From NCBI RefSeq assembly GCF_900497805.2, contig NW_020954570.1, forward strand, positions 10,353,730 to 10,417,729: a stretch of DNA of 64,000 bases, read 5' to 3'. Below the pieces are notes generated by a model. The model saw nothing but the letters and a program-made list of their open reading frames with translations. It ran no database searches and was not told where the DNA came from. The position numbers and the translations under genes were made by a program. The stretch is from Vombatus ursinus. Taxonomy: Eukaryota > Chordata > Mammalia > Diprotodontia > Vombatidae. Positions 10,662 to 21,994 of this stretch are shown one piece after another (the first letter of the stretch is position 1; every line of letters begins with the position of its first letter).

Positions 10662-12110
10662 GAAAAAATTTTATTTTCAAAGTATTTCATTTTTATTTTC
10701 TCCCCAGTAGCATGTAAAAACAATTTTTAACATTTGTTTTTAAAACTTTGGGTTCCAGGGCCAGCTAAGTGGTGCAGTGGATAGAGCACTGGCCCTGAAA
10801 TCAGGAGGTCCTGAGTTCAAATCTAGCCTCAGACCAAATACTTGACACTTACTAGCTGTGTGACCCTGGGCAAGTCACTTAACCCCAATTGCCTTAAAAA
10901 AAAGTTCAAAAAAAAAACTTTGGGTTCCTCCCTCCCTACTCCCTTTATTGAGAAGGCAAGCAGTTTGATGTGGGTTATACATGTGTAGTCCTGCAAAACA
11001 TATCCATAACAGTTCTGTTGAGAAAGAAAAGATGGGCAAAAAAGGTCAAGCAAAGAAAGTAAAAAAAATGGTATGCTTCAGTCTGTATTCAGACACCATC
11101 AGTTCTTTCTCTGGCGATAGATAGCATTTTTCATTATAAGTTCTTCAGAATTGTCTTGGATCATTGTATTGCTAAGAATAACTAAGTCATTCATAGCTGA
11201 TCACCCTACAATATTGCTGTTACTTTGTACACAGTACATTTCACTTTGCACCATCCCATGCAAGTCTTTTCAGGTTTTTTCTGAGAGCATCCGGCTCATC
11301 ATTTCTTATAGTACAATAGTATTTCATCATAATCACATACCACAACTTGTTTGGCCATATCCCAATTGATGGACAACCTCTCAGTTTCTAATTATTTGTC
11401 ACCAGAAAAAGAACTGCTATAAATATTTTTGTAAATATAGGTAATTTTCTTTTTTTGCTTTTTATTGCTTTTGAGATACAGACCTAATAGTGATATTGCT
11501 AGGTCAAAGGGTATGCAAGGTTTGATAACACTTTGGGCATAATCCAAATTAATCTGCAGAATGGTTGAATCTGTTCACAACTCCAACAGTGTATTTATGT
11601 CTCTTTTTTCCCATATCCCCCCAATATTTATCATTTACCTTTTTTGTCTTATTAGCCAATCTAATAGGTATAAGATAATAATAACAATATATGTTCTATA
11701 ACACATGATACTTATAATATATAATGTAATAATGAGCTAATAATAATAATCAAAATTGTTTTAATTTGCATTTCTCCTTCCAACGGTGAATTAAAGTATT
11801 TTTTCATATGGCTATAGATAATTTTGATTATTTCATCTGAAAACTGATCATAACTTTTGATCATTTATTAATTGGGGAATGACTTATTTTTATAAATTTA
11901 ACTCAGTTCTCTATATGTTTGAGAAATGAGTCCTTTATCAGAGAAACTTGCTTCAAAATTGTTTCACAGTTACTATTGCTAACTGTATTTCCCTCCATCC
12001 TATCTCCTCCCACTACATTCTATTCTCTAACTCCTTTCACCTTATCCCTCCTCAAAAGTGTTTTACTTCTGAATATGCCCTCCGTCACTCTGCCCTCCCT
12101 TCTATTGTTG
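10662..12110 (-). mobile_element. L1 LINE 3' part, antisense, with a WSINE inside
   Basis: Reading on the minus strand, the 3' A-rich end is near 10,662. It is preceded by a 3' UTR of a second type (sense 'aacccaaagttttaaaaaca'-like), then ORF2 C-terminal sequence up to about 11,980. From about 11,980 to 12,110 the match switches to the ORF1-ORF2 spacer ('ccctccatcctatctcctcc'), so most of ORF2 is missing between the two. The same second-type 3' UTR occurs at 17,255 and in the HAL1-like element at 61 kb. The retroviral fossil starts at 12,111, inside the spacer. Confidence 0.85.
10757..10913 (+). repeat. WSINE1/SINE1-type SINE with 15-bp target duplication
   Basis: The tRNA-like head ('ggtgcagtggatagagcact') is followed by the MIR-like core ('gtgtgaccctgggcaagtca') and a short A-rich tail. 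The repeat aaaactttgggttcc occurs at 10,742-10,756 and 10,914-10,928. The SINE therefore inserted into the antisense L1 3' UTR. Confidence 0.95.
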
Positions 12111-12898
12111 TGGTTTCATGATGTGTTGTGGTGGCACTGTCTCAAAGAATTCAGTCAGATCACCTCCAATTCAAGTTTAGGCATTTATTGGGAATGATAC
12201 CTCCAACAGGCTGAGTTCCAAGAAGAACCAGAAACTTAGTAATACAACACAGGCACATTTATAGCGTAATGATGCTGCTTACACAACAGAAATTATGAAT
12301 ATTAAACAGGCAAGAGGGATTTGTTAAGGTTTTAGGTAATGAGGGAGGGGTCCCAGTTTCAGTGGAATTGAGCATGTGATTACCCCAATGCATATAAAAA
12401 AACCCGTGGTGGGGCTTGTATGTATGATATTGATATAATAAGCCTCTCTATGTCATAGGTTCACCTAAAGGACAACTTTTGCTATTATTGTGCAGGTGTC
12501 TACTTAGGGAAAGTCCCTTCTATTGTTTTGGGGTCTACATTCTGCTCAGGCATCCTGGTCGTGGTGCTTTCTGATTGGCTGACTATTGTGGTCCATCTGA
12601 GATTAGATGGTTTTGGCTGTGGTCGAGTGCATGGATACACCTGCTGTTTCTGTGAGAAATATGAGGAATGGGCCTGGTGGCAGCATTTAACTAAAGGCAG
12701 TGGCTGGAATCCTATCACATAGACAAACCTGCTCTTTCGATGAGAAATATGAGTTCATGGACACACCTGTTATTCTGGTGAGACAGTGAGGCATATATGA
12801 GGAAGTTAGTATATTGAATGGTGGGGTTGGGGGGACAGTGACTAGGTAGGGGCAATGGCTGTATTAAGTCTGGGGACAGGTTTATTAAGATTCCATCA
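12111..12898 (-). repeat. 3' LTR of retroviral fossil A
   Basis: On the minus strand it starts TGATGG next to a G-rich purine tract and ends ...AAACCA. Near its end it has a TATA-like 'gctataaatgtg' and a polyadenylation signal ('cattcccaataaatgcctaa'), spaced as in a retroviral LTR. About 788 bp long. The external side is L1 spacer sequence. Confidence 0.7.
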
Positions 12899-15800
12899 TG
12901 CCCCCCCACAAAGAGCTGGGACCCAAATTCATTTGGGAAAAGGGATGAAAGCCTCAGCTTCTGTGGCTTCTTCAGGCTGAAAAGTGGCATAAAGCTTCTT
13001 CTGCCTTGATTGGTCCCAGGGAGGAAGTTGAACAGAACTGAGCATAGATTACATCCAGAGGATGATGGGTAAGTATAGGCTGACATCTACTGTTTGCTTC
13101 CAACCATAGGTGAATTGGCCTGAGGTCTGGGAGATAAAAATCTGAAAAGCAAGTTCAATATGTAGAGCCAAATATCAGGAGAAAGAAACCAATAGCTCCT
13201 TGAAGCTATTCTTTTGGCATACAAGATTATCTCATCTTGTTACTTTCCTAAAAATTTCTACTCTGATTCCAGTTCCTTTAGGAGGATCAGATGCTATTGA
13301 GGATTCAACCCCACACACGAAAATATAAATAATAATGGTTTTGGAGGTAGAAATTGTCCACCCCTGGGTTCAATAATTATACAAATGAATTTGCTATAAG
13401 AGGCTAGGTTTACTCCAATTATAATAAAAGACTTGGGAGGACACTTTAAGTAATTAATTCCAAAACAATGCATATCAGTAGGTTGTTTATAATAAAATAT
13501 GTTTGTCCTTTTATCTCATAAGTTGCTTCCTTTAAGAAAATTGATTGCACTGAAATTATTTTTTTCCAAACCAAACTAAAGATTTTTCTGATTTAGTTTC
13601 AGTAATTAATAGAATAACAGCTAGGTTCCTCAATAAGTTGTACCAATGCCTAATTATTCTTACATCACTTTGAAATATTTAAAGACCTTATTTCATACAG
13701 ATGTGTGTGAGTGTGTGTGCCTGTGTATGTGTGTGTATGATAACAAGCACATGATGAGGTCAAATACCCTTTTATTAAATTGTTTGGGATATAGAAAGGA
13801 ATATAATTTTAGGCTGAATAGCCCAGATCTTAAACACACATTTTATCATAGTACCTCAGATGCATTCCAGCCTTAGTCTATGGGATAATGATTAACTTAT
13901 TTTCTCTTTGTACAATTATTCCCATATCATTCAGAAAAAAAGAAAGTTCTATTCCAGGGGTTTAATTTTTTACTTCACTATACAGGCAGGCAAATGACAA
14001 GCCCAAGTACTAATTTACCCAGTTGTTTGGGATATGGAATGACTAAACATTCAGACTGAAAACAGCAAAATCTCACATACTTATATTGTGCTCATCTTTT
14101 ACTGACCACTTGCTCTGATTATAGAAATTTGTCATAAAAGGAAAAAGTATGGAAATGATTATGTCAAATTTGACAGAATAAAACAACCCTATCTCTGTTT
14201 GTATTCACATAAGAGTCTCCATTAACTATGCAGTATCAATTTCATCTCACAGCCAGACTTAAAAAATAGCCAGGTGGAAAACATTCCTTTTTAAAGGACA
14301 CAAAGGGGAAACTGAGCCAGGAGGATCCCACCTTGGGCCGATGCCAAGATGATCCCCTCTTCTTTTCCCAGAAGCAAACCATCACCAGTAACAGGATCAC
14401 ATTCCCTCTGAGCACCTTGTGGCATTTTTCTCAAATACTAATTTAATACAGACAATTATACCTAGATTCAAACACAAAATAAAATCAATGCAATCTCAAG
14501 GGCTTTCACCTCAAATGGCAAGTGTCACAAATCATAGCTTTTGTCTAAAGACAATTGTTTTTACTCTTATGGAGTTTCAATAAGCAATAAAAATTTACCA
14601 TTACTTAACATACATAAGAAGTTTCACTTAACATCTTTCACTTATTTTTCTCTTTCTTTTTTCAAATTTAAATTTATCCGAGTGTAAAGACAAATCATTA
14701 GAAACCATTTCTATATTTTACATAAATTTGCAAATTTTGAGCAAAGTTTATTGTTTGGGAACTTCATAACCCAAACAAGCTCTTTTTCCCAGGGTTGATG
14801 AATTTGCCCACTAGACGGTTTCTGGGGATCTGGCAAATTTACAAAATCAGTGGAATTGGCAGGGACCCCAAAGAAGGGGCTGCCTGTCCACCCTATGATA
14901 TTCTTCCTCTGAATTGACGAAAACCACATATTTTCTGCATGGCAAGTCCCCTGTTTTCAATCTTAATTTAATTTTTTTTGCACTGACTTATTTTTTTCCT
15001 TGCCAGGATGTCTTTCAGAGTTCCCATATTTTATTTTTAGGATTCTAGTGTATGGTAGCTGGCACATGGAGCCTCGAGTCACCTCCCATAATCCCACATT
15101 GGAGGAGAACTTGTCTGTCTTCCTAAGGGAGGCAGGGAGTAGGGAGTATCCTTCCTAACCCTTAGAGCTGTTTTGGGACCAATTTTAGGTTTTAACATTA
15201 TAACAATGGCCCCAAATAACTTAGGTAAAAATCTTACAATTTTCATAAGTAAGAGCCAAATTGTTTTAGCTGTAAGGCAGGGTTAGGAGGCTTAATAAAA
15301 TAACATAACTAGTTTTAAACAATTTTTCCCACTCTTTTAGTTGGAACATAATTCAGATTAAAAATTGTTTTGTTTAACACCATTTCTGGCTCATAATGGT
15401 CACTCAAATTTTACGATATAAGAGAATTTTACAACAGTTTAGAAATACAATAATGACACAAACAGCAAATTTCAGATGACATTAATTACATTTTCAAATC
15501 ATCATGTTATTGATAGAAGGTTGGGCTTACTAAACGCAGAGGCTGGCTAACTTCTTACCTTGTACTGCCCTGGCCCATCCTCCTTTCCTCTCTCCCCACA
15601 GTTGTAGACACTGCTGAGGCTGAGGTTACTTGACTAGAGGGGTGGGATTCAGGGTGCCCAGGGGCCCAGGGCTGTTGCCAGTGGGGCCTCCACTGTAGCT
15701 GTTGTGCCTATCCCCTCCTTCATTTTGCTAGGTGGGGGAGGGTGATTCAAATTCCCTACCATTCTCCAGCACTGTCTTTTCTTAATCTGATCTGGAATGA

Positions 15801-16320
15801 GAGGAGTTAAAAGAATCTGCTTAACTGTTTTTAGCAGTTCTAACTTTTCACTGTAGCCTTAACCCAGTCAAAGCTGGGACCATAGCATGAAGGATCTTAA
15901 GAATATTTTTAACTTTTACTCAAGTAAACTTCACTTCTATGTCCCCCCCTAAAAACTTCTGTGAGAATGGGTGCGTTGAATTTGCTAGTCTAGGTGAGTG
16001 GGACTCTGGAAAAGATCCAGTTGGTGCTTAGTCCCTTCTCCCCTATACTGGAGAGCTCAAAAACTGTCTCTGAGGCATCTCTTTTTCAGATCTATGCATT
16101 TCCTTAATTTATTGTGGTGCCAAATAGTATAATAAATTCTAGCTTATCTTAAACATCAAATTAGGAGAGACATTTAACTTAAAATGTAACAAGTGCAGTT
16201 TGAAGCCTACCTCTCTTTGATCAGTAAAGTGACCATTTTTCTCTTAGATCTGAGGAGAGAAATTTTCCCCTTCCTCTTTTTTCTATCTGTCCCTTCACCT
16301 CCAGAAGTTGGCCAAAGTCC

Positions 16321-16341
16321 AAGGAAGGAAGGAGAGAGAGA

Positions 16342-16413
<72 letters not shown>
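16321..16413. repeat. (GA)n microsatellite
   Basis: GA units run almost unbroken from about 16,331 to 16,413. They create long Arg-Glu or Ser-Leu open frames on both strands that are artefacts of the repeat. Confidence 0.95.
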
Positions 16414-16415
<2 letters not shown>

Positions 16416-17034
16416 GTTTTTTTTTTTTTATTTTGGTCAACAACCTTTCTTGAAGAGATGCTCATCAGTCTTTCCAGCCAAGGGCCAAGGTACAGTTCTT
16501 TTTTTTTTTTTTCCTTTTCTGGCTGACTGCATTTAAAAGACACAGAGGTTTTCACACAGATGCAGAGCAGACAAATACAAACAGAAAGCATAGATAATGA
16601 TACCTTTTCTTCATCCTCTAGATTATATTAAGACCAGGCTCTATTATAGTTTAGTAGTCCTGTGGCATGGGAACTGTGACTGAGTGCCAGTAAGCCTAAG
16701 GAAATCCTCCCTATAGCTATGTGCATCTCTTCAGTGGCATCCCACTAGAAGAGATGAAGGAAAGAAATGAGTTCAGAAAGAACTCTCTGCGAAATTCCCA
16801 AGCAGAACATCCTTTGTCCAGAGGCAATTTTGGCAGCCACAGGGGCACCAGGCACTAGGCCCAAAGCATCCAGTCAAGCCTTCCTAGGTCCTTTAAGGAC
16901 TCCTGGCTAAGAGAAGGGAAAAATGCAGGTTCAATTTTGGATTACAGGAGGTCTGAATCAGAGACTCTGCTCCACCTAGAGGGGAAGGGGTCAGAGTCAT
17001 AGACTCTGCCTACCCAGGTACACCAAAATTATAC

Positions 17035-17250
17035 TGGTTTCACATCATGTTGTGACAACACTGTCTCAAAGAATTCAGAGTCAGACCACCTTGAATCCAA
17101 GTTTAAGCATTTATTGGGAATGACACCTTCAACGGACTGAACTCCAAGAGGAACCAGCAACTAGGTAAGACAATATAGGCTGATTTATAGTGTAGTGATG
17201 CTGATTACACAACAGAAATTATGAATATTAAAAAAGCAGGAGGGTTTTTT
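17035..17250 (-). repeat. Partial 5' LTR of retroviral fossil A
   Basis: It matches the 12,111-12,310 end of the 3' LTR in the same orientation: 'aattatgaatattaaa', 'cccaataaatgcttaaactt' in reverse complement, and the same terminal tgaaacca. Its 5' part is absent, and L1 sequence begins at about 17,255. Confidence 0.7.
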
Positions 17251-17254
17251 AAGC

Positions 17255-18427
17255 TTTTATTTAGTATTTTTTTCCCCAGTAACATTTAAAAATAATTTTT
17301 AACATTCATTTTTAAAACTTTGAGTTCCAAATTCTCTCCCTTCCTCCCTCCCCATTCCCCTTCATTGAGAAGGCAAGCAATTGAATAAAGGTTATTCATG
17401 CGTAGTTATGCAAAACATATTCATATTAGTTATGTTGTGAAAGAAAACATAGATAAGGAAAAAACTCAAGAAAAATAAAGTTAAAAAAAGTATGCTTCAA
17501 TCCTATTCAGACACCATCAGTTCTTTTCATGGGGAAGGATAGCATTTTTCATCATAAGTCCTTCACAGCTGTCTTTGATCATTATATTGCATAGAATAGC
17601 TAAGTCATTCATGGCTGAACATCTTACAATATTGCTGTTACTTTGCACAAAGTACATTGCACTTTGCATCAGCCCATGCAAGTCTTTTCAGGTTATTTTC
17701 TGAGAATGTTCTGCTCATCGTGTCTTACAGTAAATAGTATTTCATCATAGTCACATACCACAACTTGTTCAGTCATTCCCGAACTGATGGGCATCCCCTC
17801 AACTTCTAATTCTTTTTTTTTTAGGCAATTGGGGTTAAGTGACTTGCCCAGGGTCACACAGCTAGTATCAAGTGTTTGGTCTGAGGCTGGATTTAAACTC
17901 AGGTTTCCTGACTTCAGGGCCAGTGCTCTATCCACTGCGCCACCTAGCTGCCCCTCAACTTCTAATTCTTTACCAGAGGAAAAGAGCTGCTATAAATATT
18001 TTTGTACATATAGGTCCTTCTCCTTTTTTTTAATGTCTTTTGGGATATAGACCTAGAAGTGGTATTGTTAGGTCAGAGAGTATGCATGGCTTTATAGTCC
18101 TTTGGGAATAGTTCCAAACTGCTATACAGAATGGTTGAATCAGTTCACAACTCCACCAACAGTGCATTGATATCTCATATTTCCCATGTATCCTCCAACA
18201 TTTGTGATTTTCCTTTTCTATTCTATTAGCTAATCTAAGAGGTATGAGGTAGTAACACAGAATTGTTTTAATTTGCATTTCTCCAATCAATAGTGAATTA
18301 GAATATATTTTATATGGCTATAGATAGCTTTATTTCATTTGAAAACTGTTCACATCTTTTGATCATTTATCAATTGAGGAATGGCTTTTGTTTTTATAAA
18401 TTTGACTCAGTTCTCTTGGAGAAGTTC
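17255..18427 (-). mobile_element. L1 LINE 3' part, antisense, with a WSINE inside
   Basis: The A-rich 3' end near 17,255 is followed by the same 3' UTR type as at 10,662 and by antisense ORF2 C-terminal sequence to about 18,420. It is very similar to 10,662-11,930. A WSINE sits at 17,816-17,950. The element ends abruptly at 18,427, where a second copy of its own interior (17,736-17,947) begins. Confidence 0.85.
17816..17950 (-). repeat. WSINE1/SINE1-type SINE, antisense
   Basis: The reverse complement gives the tRNA-like head, the 'tgaccctgggcaagtcactt' core and an A-rich tail. A direct repeat containing 'ctcaacttctaattcttt' flanks it, ending near 17,815 and 17,971. The core carries a 4-bp deletion relative to the copy at 18,512. 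Confidence 0.93.
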
Positions 18428-18646
18428 AGTATTTCATCATAGTCACATACCACAACTTGTTCAGTCATTCCTGAACTGATGGGCATCCCCTCAACTTCTA
18501 ATTCTTTTTTTTTTTTAGGCAATTGGGGTTAAGTGACTTGCCCGGGGTCACACAGCTAGTAAGTATCAAGTGTTTGGTCTGAGGCCAGATTTGAACTCAG
18601 GTCTTCCTGACTTCAGGGCCGATGCTCTATCCTCTGTGCCACCTAG
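18428..18646 (-). repeat. Local duplicate of an L1+SINE block
   Basis: This 219-bp segment repeats 17,736-17,947 in the same orientation, including the L1 sequence, the SINE insertion point and the SINE itself. Because the SINE sits at the same base of the same L1 stretch, this is a DNA duplication and not two independent insertions. The two copies differ at several bases and at the 4-bp gap in the SINE. Confidence 0.88.
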
Positions 18647-18768
18647 GAGTTCTCATTCCTCTTGGAGCTCAGCCCACTGGAGGTGTCATTCCCAATAAAT
18701 GCTTAAACTTGGATTCAAGGTGGTCTGACTCTGAATTCTTTGAGACAGTGTTGTCATAACACAATGTG
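18647..18768 (+). repeat. LTR fragment of family A, inverted
   Basis: It contains 'cattcccaataaatgcttaa' and 'gaattctttgagacagtgtt', that is, the end of the family-A LTR in plus orientation. This is opposite to the LTRs at 12,111 and 17,035. With the copy at 17,035-17,155 it forms an inverted pair about 1.5 kb apart. L1 spacer sequence resumes at about 18,769. Confidence 0.8.
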
Positions 18769-19130
18769 AATGTTATTCCCTCTTTGAGCCAATTTTAATG
18801 AGTGTAAGGTTCACTCATTCCCATAATCTCCCTCCTCTCTCTCTCCAGTGTAAAAGCTTTTTCTCGTCAATTTTATGTGAGATAATTTACCCCATTCTAC
18901 TTCTTCCTTTCTTTTTCTCCCAGTACATTCTTCTTTCACCCTTTAATTTTATTTTTAGATGTCATCTCTTCACATTCAACTCACACCTGTACCCTCTGTC
19001 TATATATACTCCTTCTAACTACCCTAATAATGAAATAGGTCTTATGAGTTACAAATATCATCTTACCATGTAGCAATCTAAACAGTTTAACCTTATTAAG
19101 TCCCTTATAATTTCCCTTTCCTGTTTACCT

Positions 19131-19960
19131 TTTTTGTTGTTGTTGTTTTTAAAAATATTTTATTAAAGATCTTTATAGAAGAGCTTTTGGCACACCATTC
19201 CAGGTGTCATAGAGTCCTGTTATTCAGTGGGCACTGGATGGAGCATAGCTGGTTGCTTTGCCTTCCCACTCTTCTGCTCTGAGATGGGGGTGGTAGGAAG
19301 AATCTCATCCTTGGGTTCTACAATGCTCACATGCTTGGGCAGGGGTTTCTTAGGGCCGATCTTGCCACTTGTGTCCCCAGACAACATGATTTTAACTTTA
19401 ATTCCCAATACACCCTTTCTGAGAAGAATGTGGTACACAGCTATGTTGACATAGTAGTTGATAGGGTCTCCCATGTGGATCATCAGGCTATCCACAAACT
19501 TCATGGACTTGGCCCTCTGGCTTCTGAGCTTACCAGTTACCACCACCTCACATCTCTTTGCTCCACTCTTCATAATGAAGCAGAGGACACCATAGCAGGC
19601 CCTACACACAACAAGACCTCCCAGGAGTTTGTAAAACAGGGACTTGGCCTAGGCAATAGCACAGAGACCTCTGGTGGCCATTTTCTCGGCATACAGTTCT
19701 ACACTGCCTTCAGGGAAGTCAAACCTCTTCTGAACAACAGCTGTCAGTTCACGAAGCCAGCAACCCTCCTCTCCAAGGACATTCTGAGTCCTGGTGGCCA
19801 ACATGATGATTTCTTTCCTGGTTGGGGTAACTCGAACCTCCACCCCAGAATAGCCATCCTCAGCCAGATCCCTGGTGAGAAACTCATTCAGCTCAGCTTT
19901 GAAGATGCCATCAGCAACAAATTTCCTCTTCTTGGAGATCAGCATTGCCATCTTGCACCA
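19131..19960 (-). pseudogene. RPS3: Processed pseudogene of ribosomal protein S3
   Basis: The minus strand from 19,951 to 19,220 matches RPS3, a small-subunit protein of the 40S ribosome with a KH domain. The frame is 244 codons including the stop, the exact length of mammalian RPS3 (243 residues), with no introns. N-terminal '[20 protein letters not shown]' and C-terminal '[20 protein letters not shown]' are nearly unchanged. One in-frame TAG replaces Gln101, and no frameshift is visible. The KH loop reads GEEG where the family has GEKG, followed by further changes. A 3' UTR with an AATAAA signal and a short A-rich tail (plus-strand T-rich, 19,129-19,150) follow. The copy sits at the end of the antisense L1 ORF1. 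It is an L1-mobilised retrocopy and not the functional gene. Confidence 0.96.
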
Positions 19961-19964
19961 ACAG

Positions 19965-21000
19965 GTTCTCTTGAGTCTTCTCTTTGAAAGTCAAATTTTT
20001 TATTCAGTGCTGGTCTTTTCTTCAAGAGTATTTGAAAGTCCTCTATCTCATTGAATATCCATTTTTTCCCCTGAAGGATTATACTCAGTTTCCAGGGTAG
20101 GTGTTTCTTGTTTGTAATCCTGGCTCCTTTGCCCTCCAGAATATCATATTCTAAGCCCTCCAGCACTTTGATATATAAAGCTGCTAAACCTTGTGTTATC
20201 CTGATTGTGTTTACACAGTACTTGAATTGTTTCTTTCTGGCTGATTGCATTATTTTCTTCTTGACCCGGAAACTCTTATTGGGATCTCTTTCAGGAGGTG
20301 ATCAGTGGATTCTTTCCATTTCTATTTTACCCTCTGGATCTAGAATATCAGGGCAGTTTCCCTTGACAATTTATTAAAATATCATGTCTTGGCCCTTTTT
20401 TTTGATCATGGCTTTCAGGTAGTCCAATAATTTTGAAATTCTCTCTCCTGGATCTATTTTACAGGTCAGTTGTTTTTCCAATGAGATATTTCACATTGTT
20501 TTTTAATTTTTCATTCTTTTGGATTTGTTTTACAGTGTCTTGATTTCTCATAAAGTCACTAGCTTCCAATTACTCTATTCTAATTTTTAAGGAAGTATTT
20601 TCTTCAGTAAGCTTTTGGACTTTCTTTTCCATTTGGCCAATTTTGCTTTTTAGGGCATTCTTCTCCTCATCGGCTTTTTGGACCTCTTTTGCCATATATG
20701 TTAGTCTATTTTTTAAGGTGTCATTTTCTTCAGTATTTTTTGGGGTCTCCTTTAGCAAACTGTCGACATGTTTTTCATGATTTTCTTGCATCACTCTCAG
20801 TTTTTCCTCTACTTCTCTTACTTGCTTCTCAAAATCCTTTTTTTGAGCTCTTCCAAGGACAGGGACCAATTCATATTTTTCTTGGAGGCTTTGGATATAG
20901 GAGCTTTGACTTTGTGGTCTTCTTTTGGTTTTATGTTTTGATCTTCTTTGTCACCAAAGTAAGATAATATAGTCTAACTCTTTTTGCGCTACTTGCTCAT
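19965..21000 (-). pseudogene. L1 ORF1 (RNA-binding chaperone) relic
   Basis: From the ATG at 21,000 ('MSK..KKS' start) the frame shows a Glu/Lys-rich coiled coil (about 20,870-20,570; 'REVEEKLRVMQENHEKH'), then RRM and C-terminal domain remnants with 'SARKKQFKYCVNTIRITQGL' near 20,240. Several stops and frameshifts break it. ORF1p normally forms trimers that coat L1 RNA. The C-terminus abuts the RPS3 insertion. Confidence 0.85.
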
Positions 21001-21937
21001 GATCCCAGCCAATTACTTGAGTTATAAGCTCTTTGTTAAGATAGGGGTCTGTTTCCAGTGTGGAAAATGTACTGTCCCAAATTTTGGGGGTTTTGTGCAA
21101 CTGTTTTGAGAGATACTTCTAGGGACCTGTAAATTTTCAGTTCTTCCAAGGTGCTACGATCAAGGGTGAGGTGTTATTCCTTTCCTGGCCTATGCTTTGG
21201 TCTATGAATGACCACAAGCACTCTTTTCTGTCTTGGAACTGTGAGAAGGATTTCCTCTCCACCACCCCTCCAAGCTCCACTACTCCAGCACTCCTCCTTG
21301 CTCCAGGACCAGCACCCAGAACTGTGACTCAGATCCAAGCATAGGCAAAGTAAGAGAATCCAGCACCAGCAAAGAGATCCCTGCAATCCCCCTCTTATCA
21401 GCCACTAATTCTACCTCAGTCTGTGGGCCTGAAGCTCAGGTAGCAGCCGCCACCCTGGGGTCAGGCTCAGGGACTGGAGCTGAGACCACTGCACTTCTCT
21501 CTCTCACCACAAATACAGACTTTTCCCACTGACCTTCTAAGTTATCTTTGGCGTTCCTGGGTTGAGAGTTCTGGAAAGTGCCACAGCTGCTCATGATTCA
21601 GGCCTCTGAGATCTGCTCCAGGTTTGCTGAGGCCTGTGCTGCCTGCGCGCCCACACTGAACTGCACTCCTCTCCCAGCCTGGTGCAATATACCTTTCTGA
21701 TCAACCATTCAGGTTATCTTGGGCTGGACATGTGTTTCACTCTGTCTTTTTGTGGGTTCTGCTGCTTTAGAATTATTTAGAGCCATTTTTTATAGGTATT
21801 TGGAGGGGTTTGAGAAGAGCTCAATCAAGTCACTGCTTTTACTCTGCCATCTTGGCTCTGCCCCCCATACTCATCTTCTGAAGATCAATGAAAGCATCTG
21901 CAGAACAATTTCAGTAGCAGACAAGATATTAGGGAAT

Positions 21938-21992
21938 ATATATGTTTGTATATGTATATATATATAATATATATATTATATATATATTAATT
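21938..21992. repeat. (TA)n-rich simple repeat
   Basis: TATATA runs at about 21,938-21,992, next to the 5' end of one L1 copy and before the next. Confidence 0.85.
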
Positions 21993-21994
21993 GT

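Larger units (their letters stand above)
12111..17250 (-). mobile_element. Endogenous retrovirus fossil A (broken)
   Basis: This old LTR element lies on the minus strand. Its 3' LTR is at 12,111-12,898, a purine-rich tract at about 12,899-12,912, the internal region at 12,899-17,034, and a partial 5' LTR at 17,035-17,250. Both LTR copies end in the same tgaaacca on the minus strand and share the AATAAA region. They differ at very roughly one position in six by eye, which suggests an old insertion. The internal part is AT-rich; apart from the end of the internal region I could not assign gag, pol or env with confidence. It is clearly broken in many places. The family shares its terminal motif with fossils at 33.1 and 54.5 kb. 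Confidence 0.7.
18769..21866 (-). mobile_element. L1/HAL1-like element, 5' half, antisense, with RPS3 retrocopy
   Basis: On the minus strand the 5' end is at about 21,866 with the L1-typical 'cagagccaagatggcagagt'. A 5' UTR of some 870 bp, an ORF1 (21,000 down to about 19,965) and the start of the region after ORF1 follow, reaching the LTR junction at 18,769. The part after ORF1 matches the post-ORF1 region of the HAL1-like element at 61 kb, not ORF2. I cannot decide between L1 and HAL1 here because the 3' end is missing. Confidence 0.8.

Noticed and set aside
10757-10913. tRNA gene
   Set aside because: The tRNA-like head is part of a SINE; the same unit recurs at 17.8, 18.5, 34.2, 40.3, 60.1 and 60.3 kb with A tails and target duplications.
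12715-13086. 123-codon minus-strand frame
   Set aside because: It crosses the LTR border of retroviral fossil A and has no independent support as a host gene.
16193-16591. Long open frames on both strands rich in Arg-Glu or Ser-Leu
   Set aside because: They are translations of the (GA)n microsatellite; no codon structure or domain supports a gene.
19220-19951. Functional RPS3 gene
   Set aside because: No introns, an A-rich tail, an internal stop at codon 101 and insertion in an L1 mark it as a processed pseudogene.
19331-19987. 218-codon plus-strand frame
   Set aside because: It is the antisense shadow of the RPS3 retrocopy, whose minus-strand match is unmistakable.
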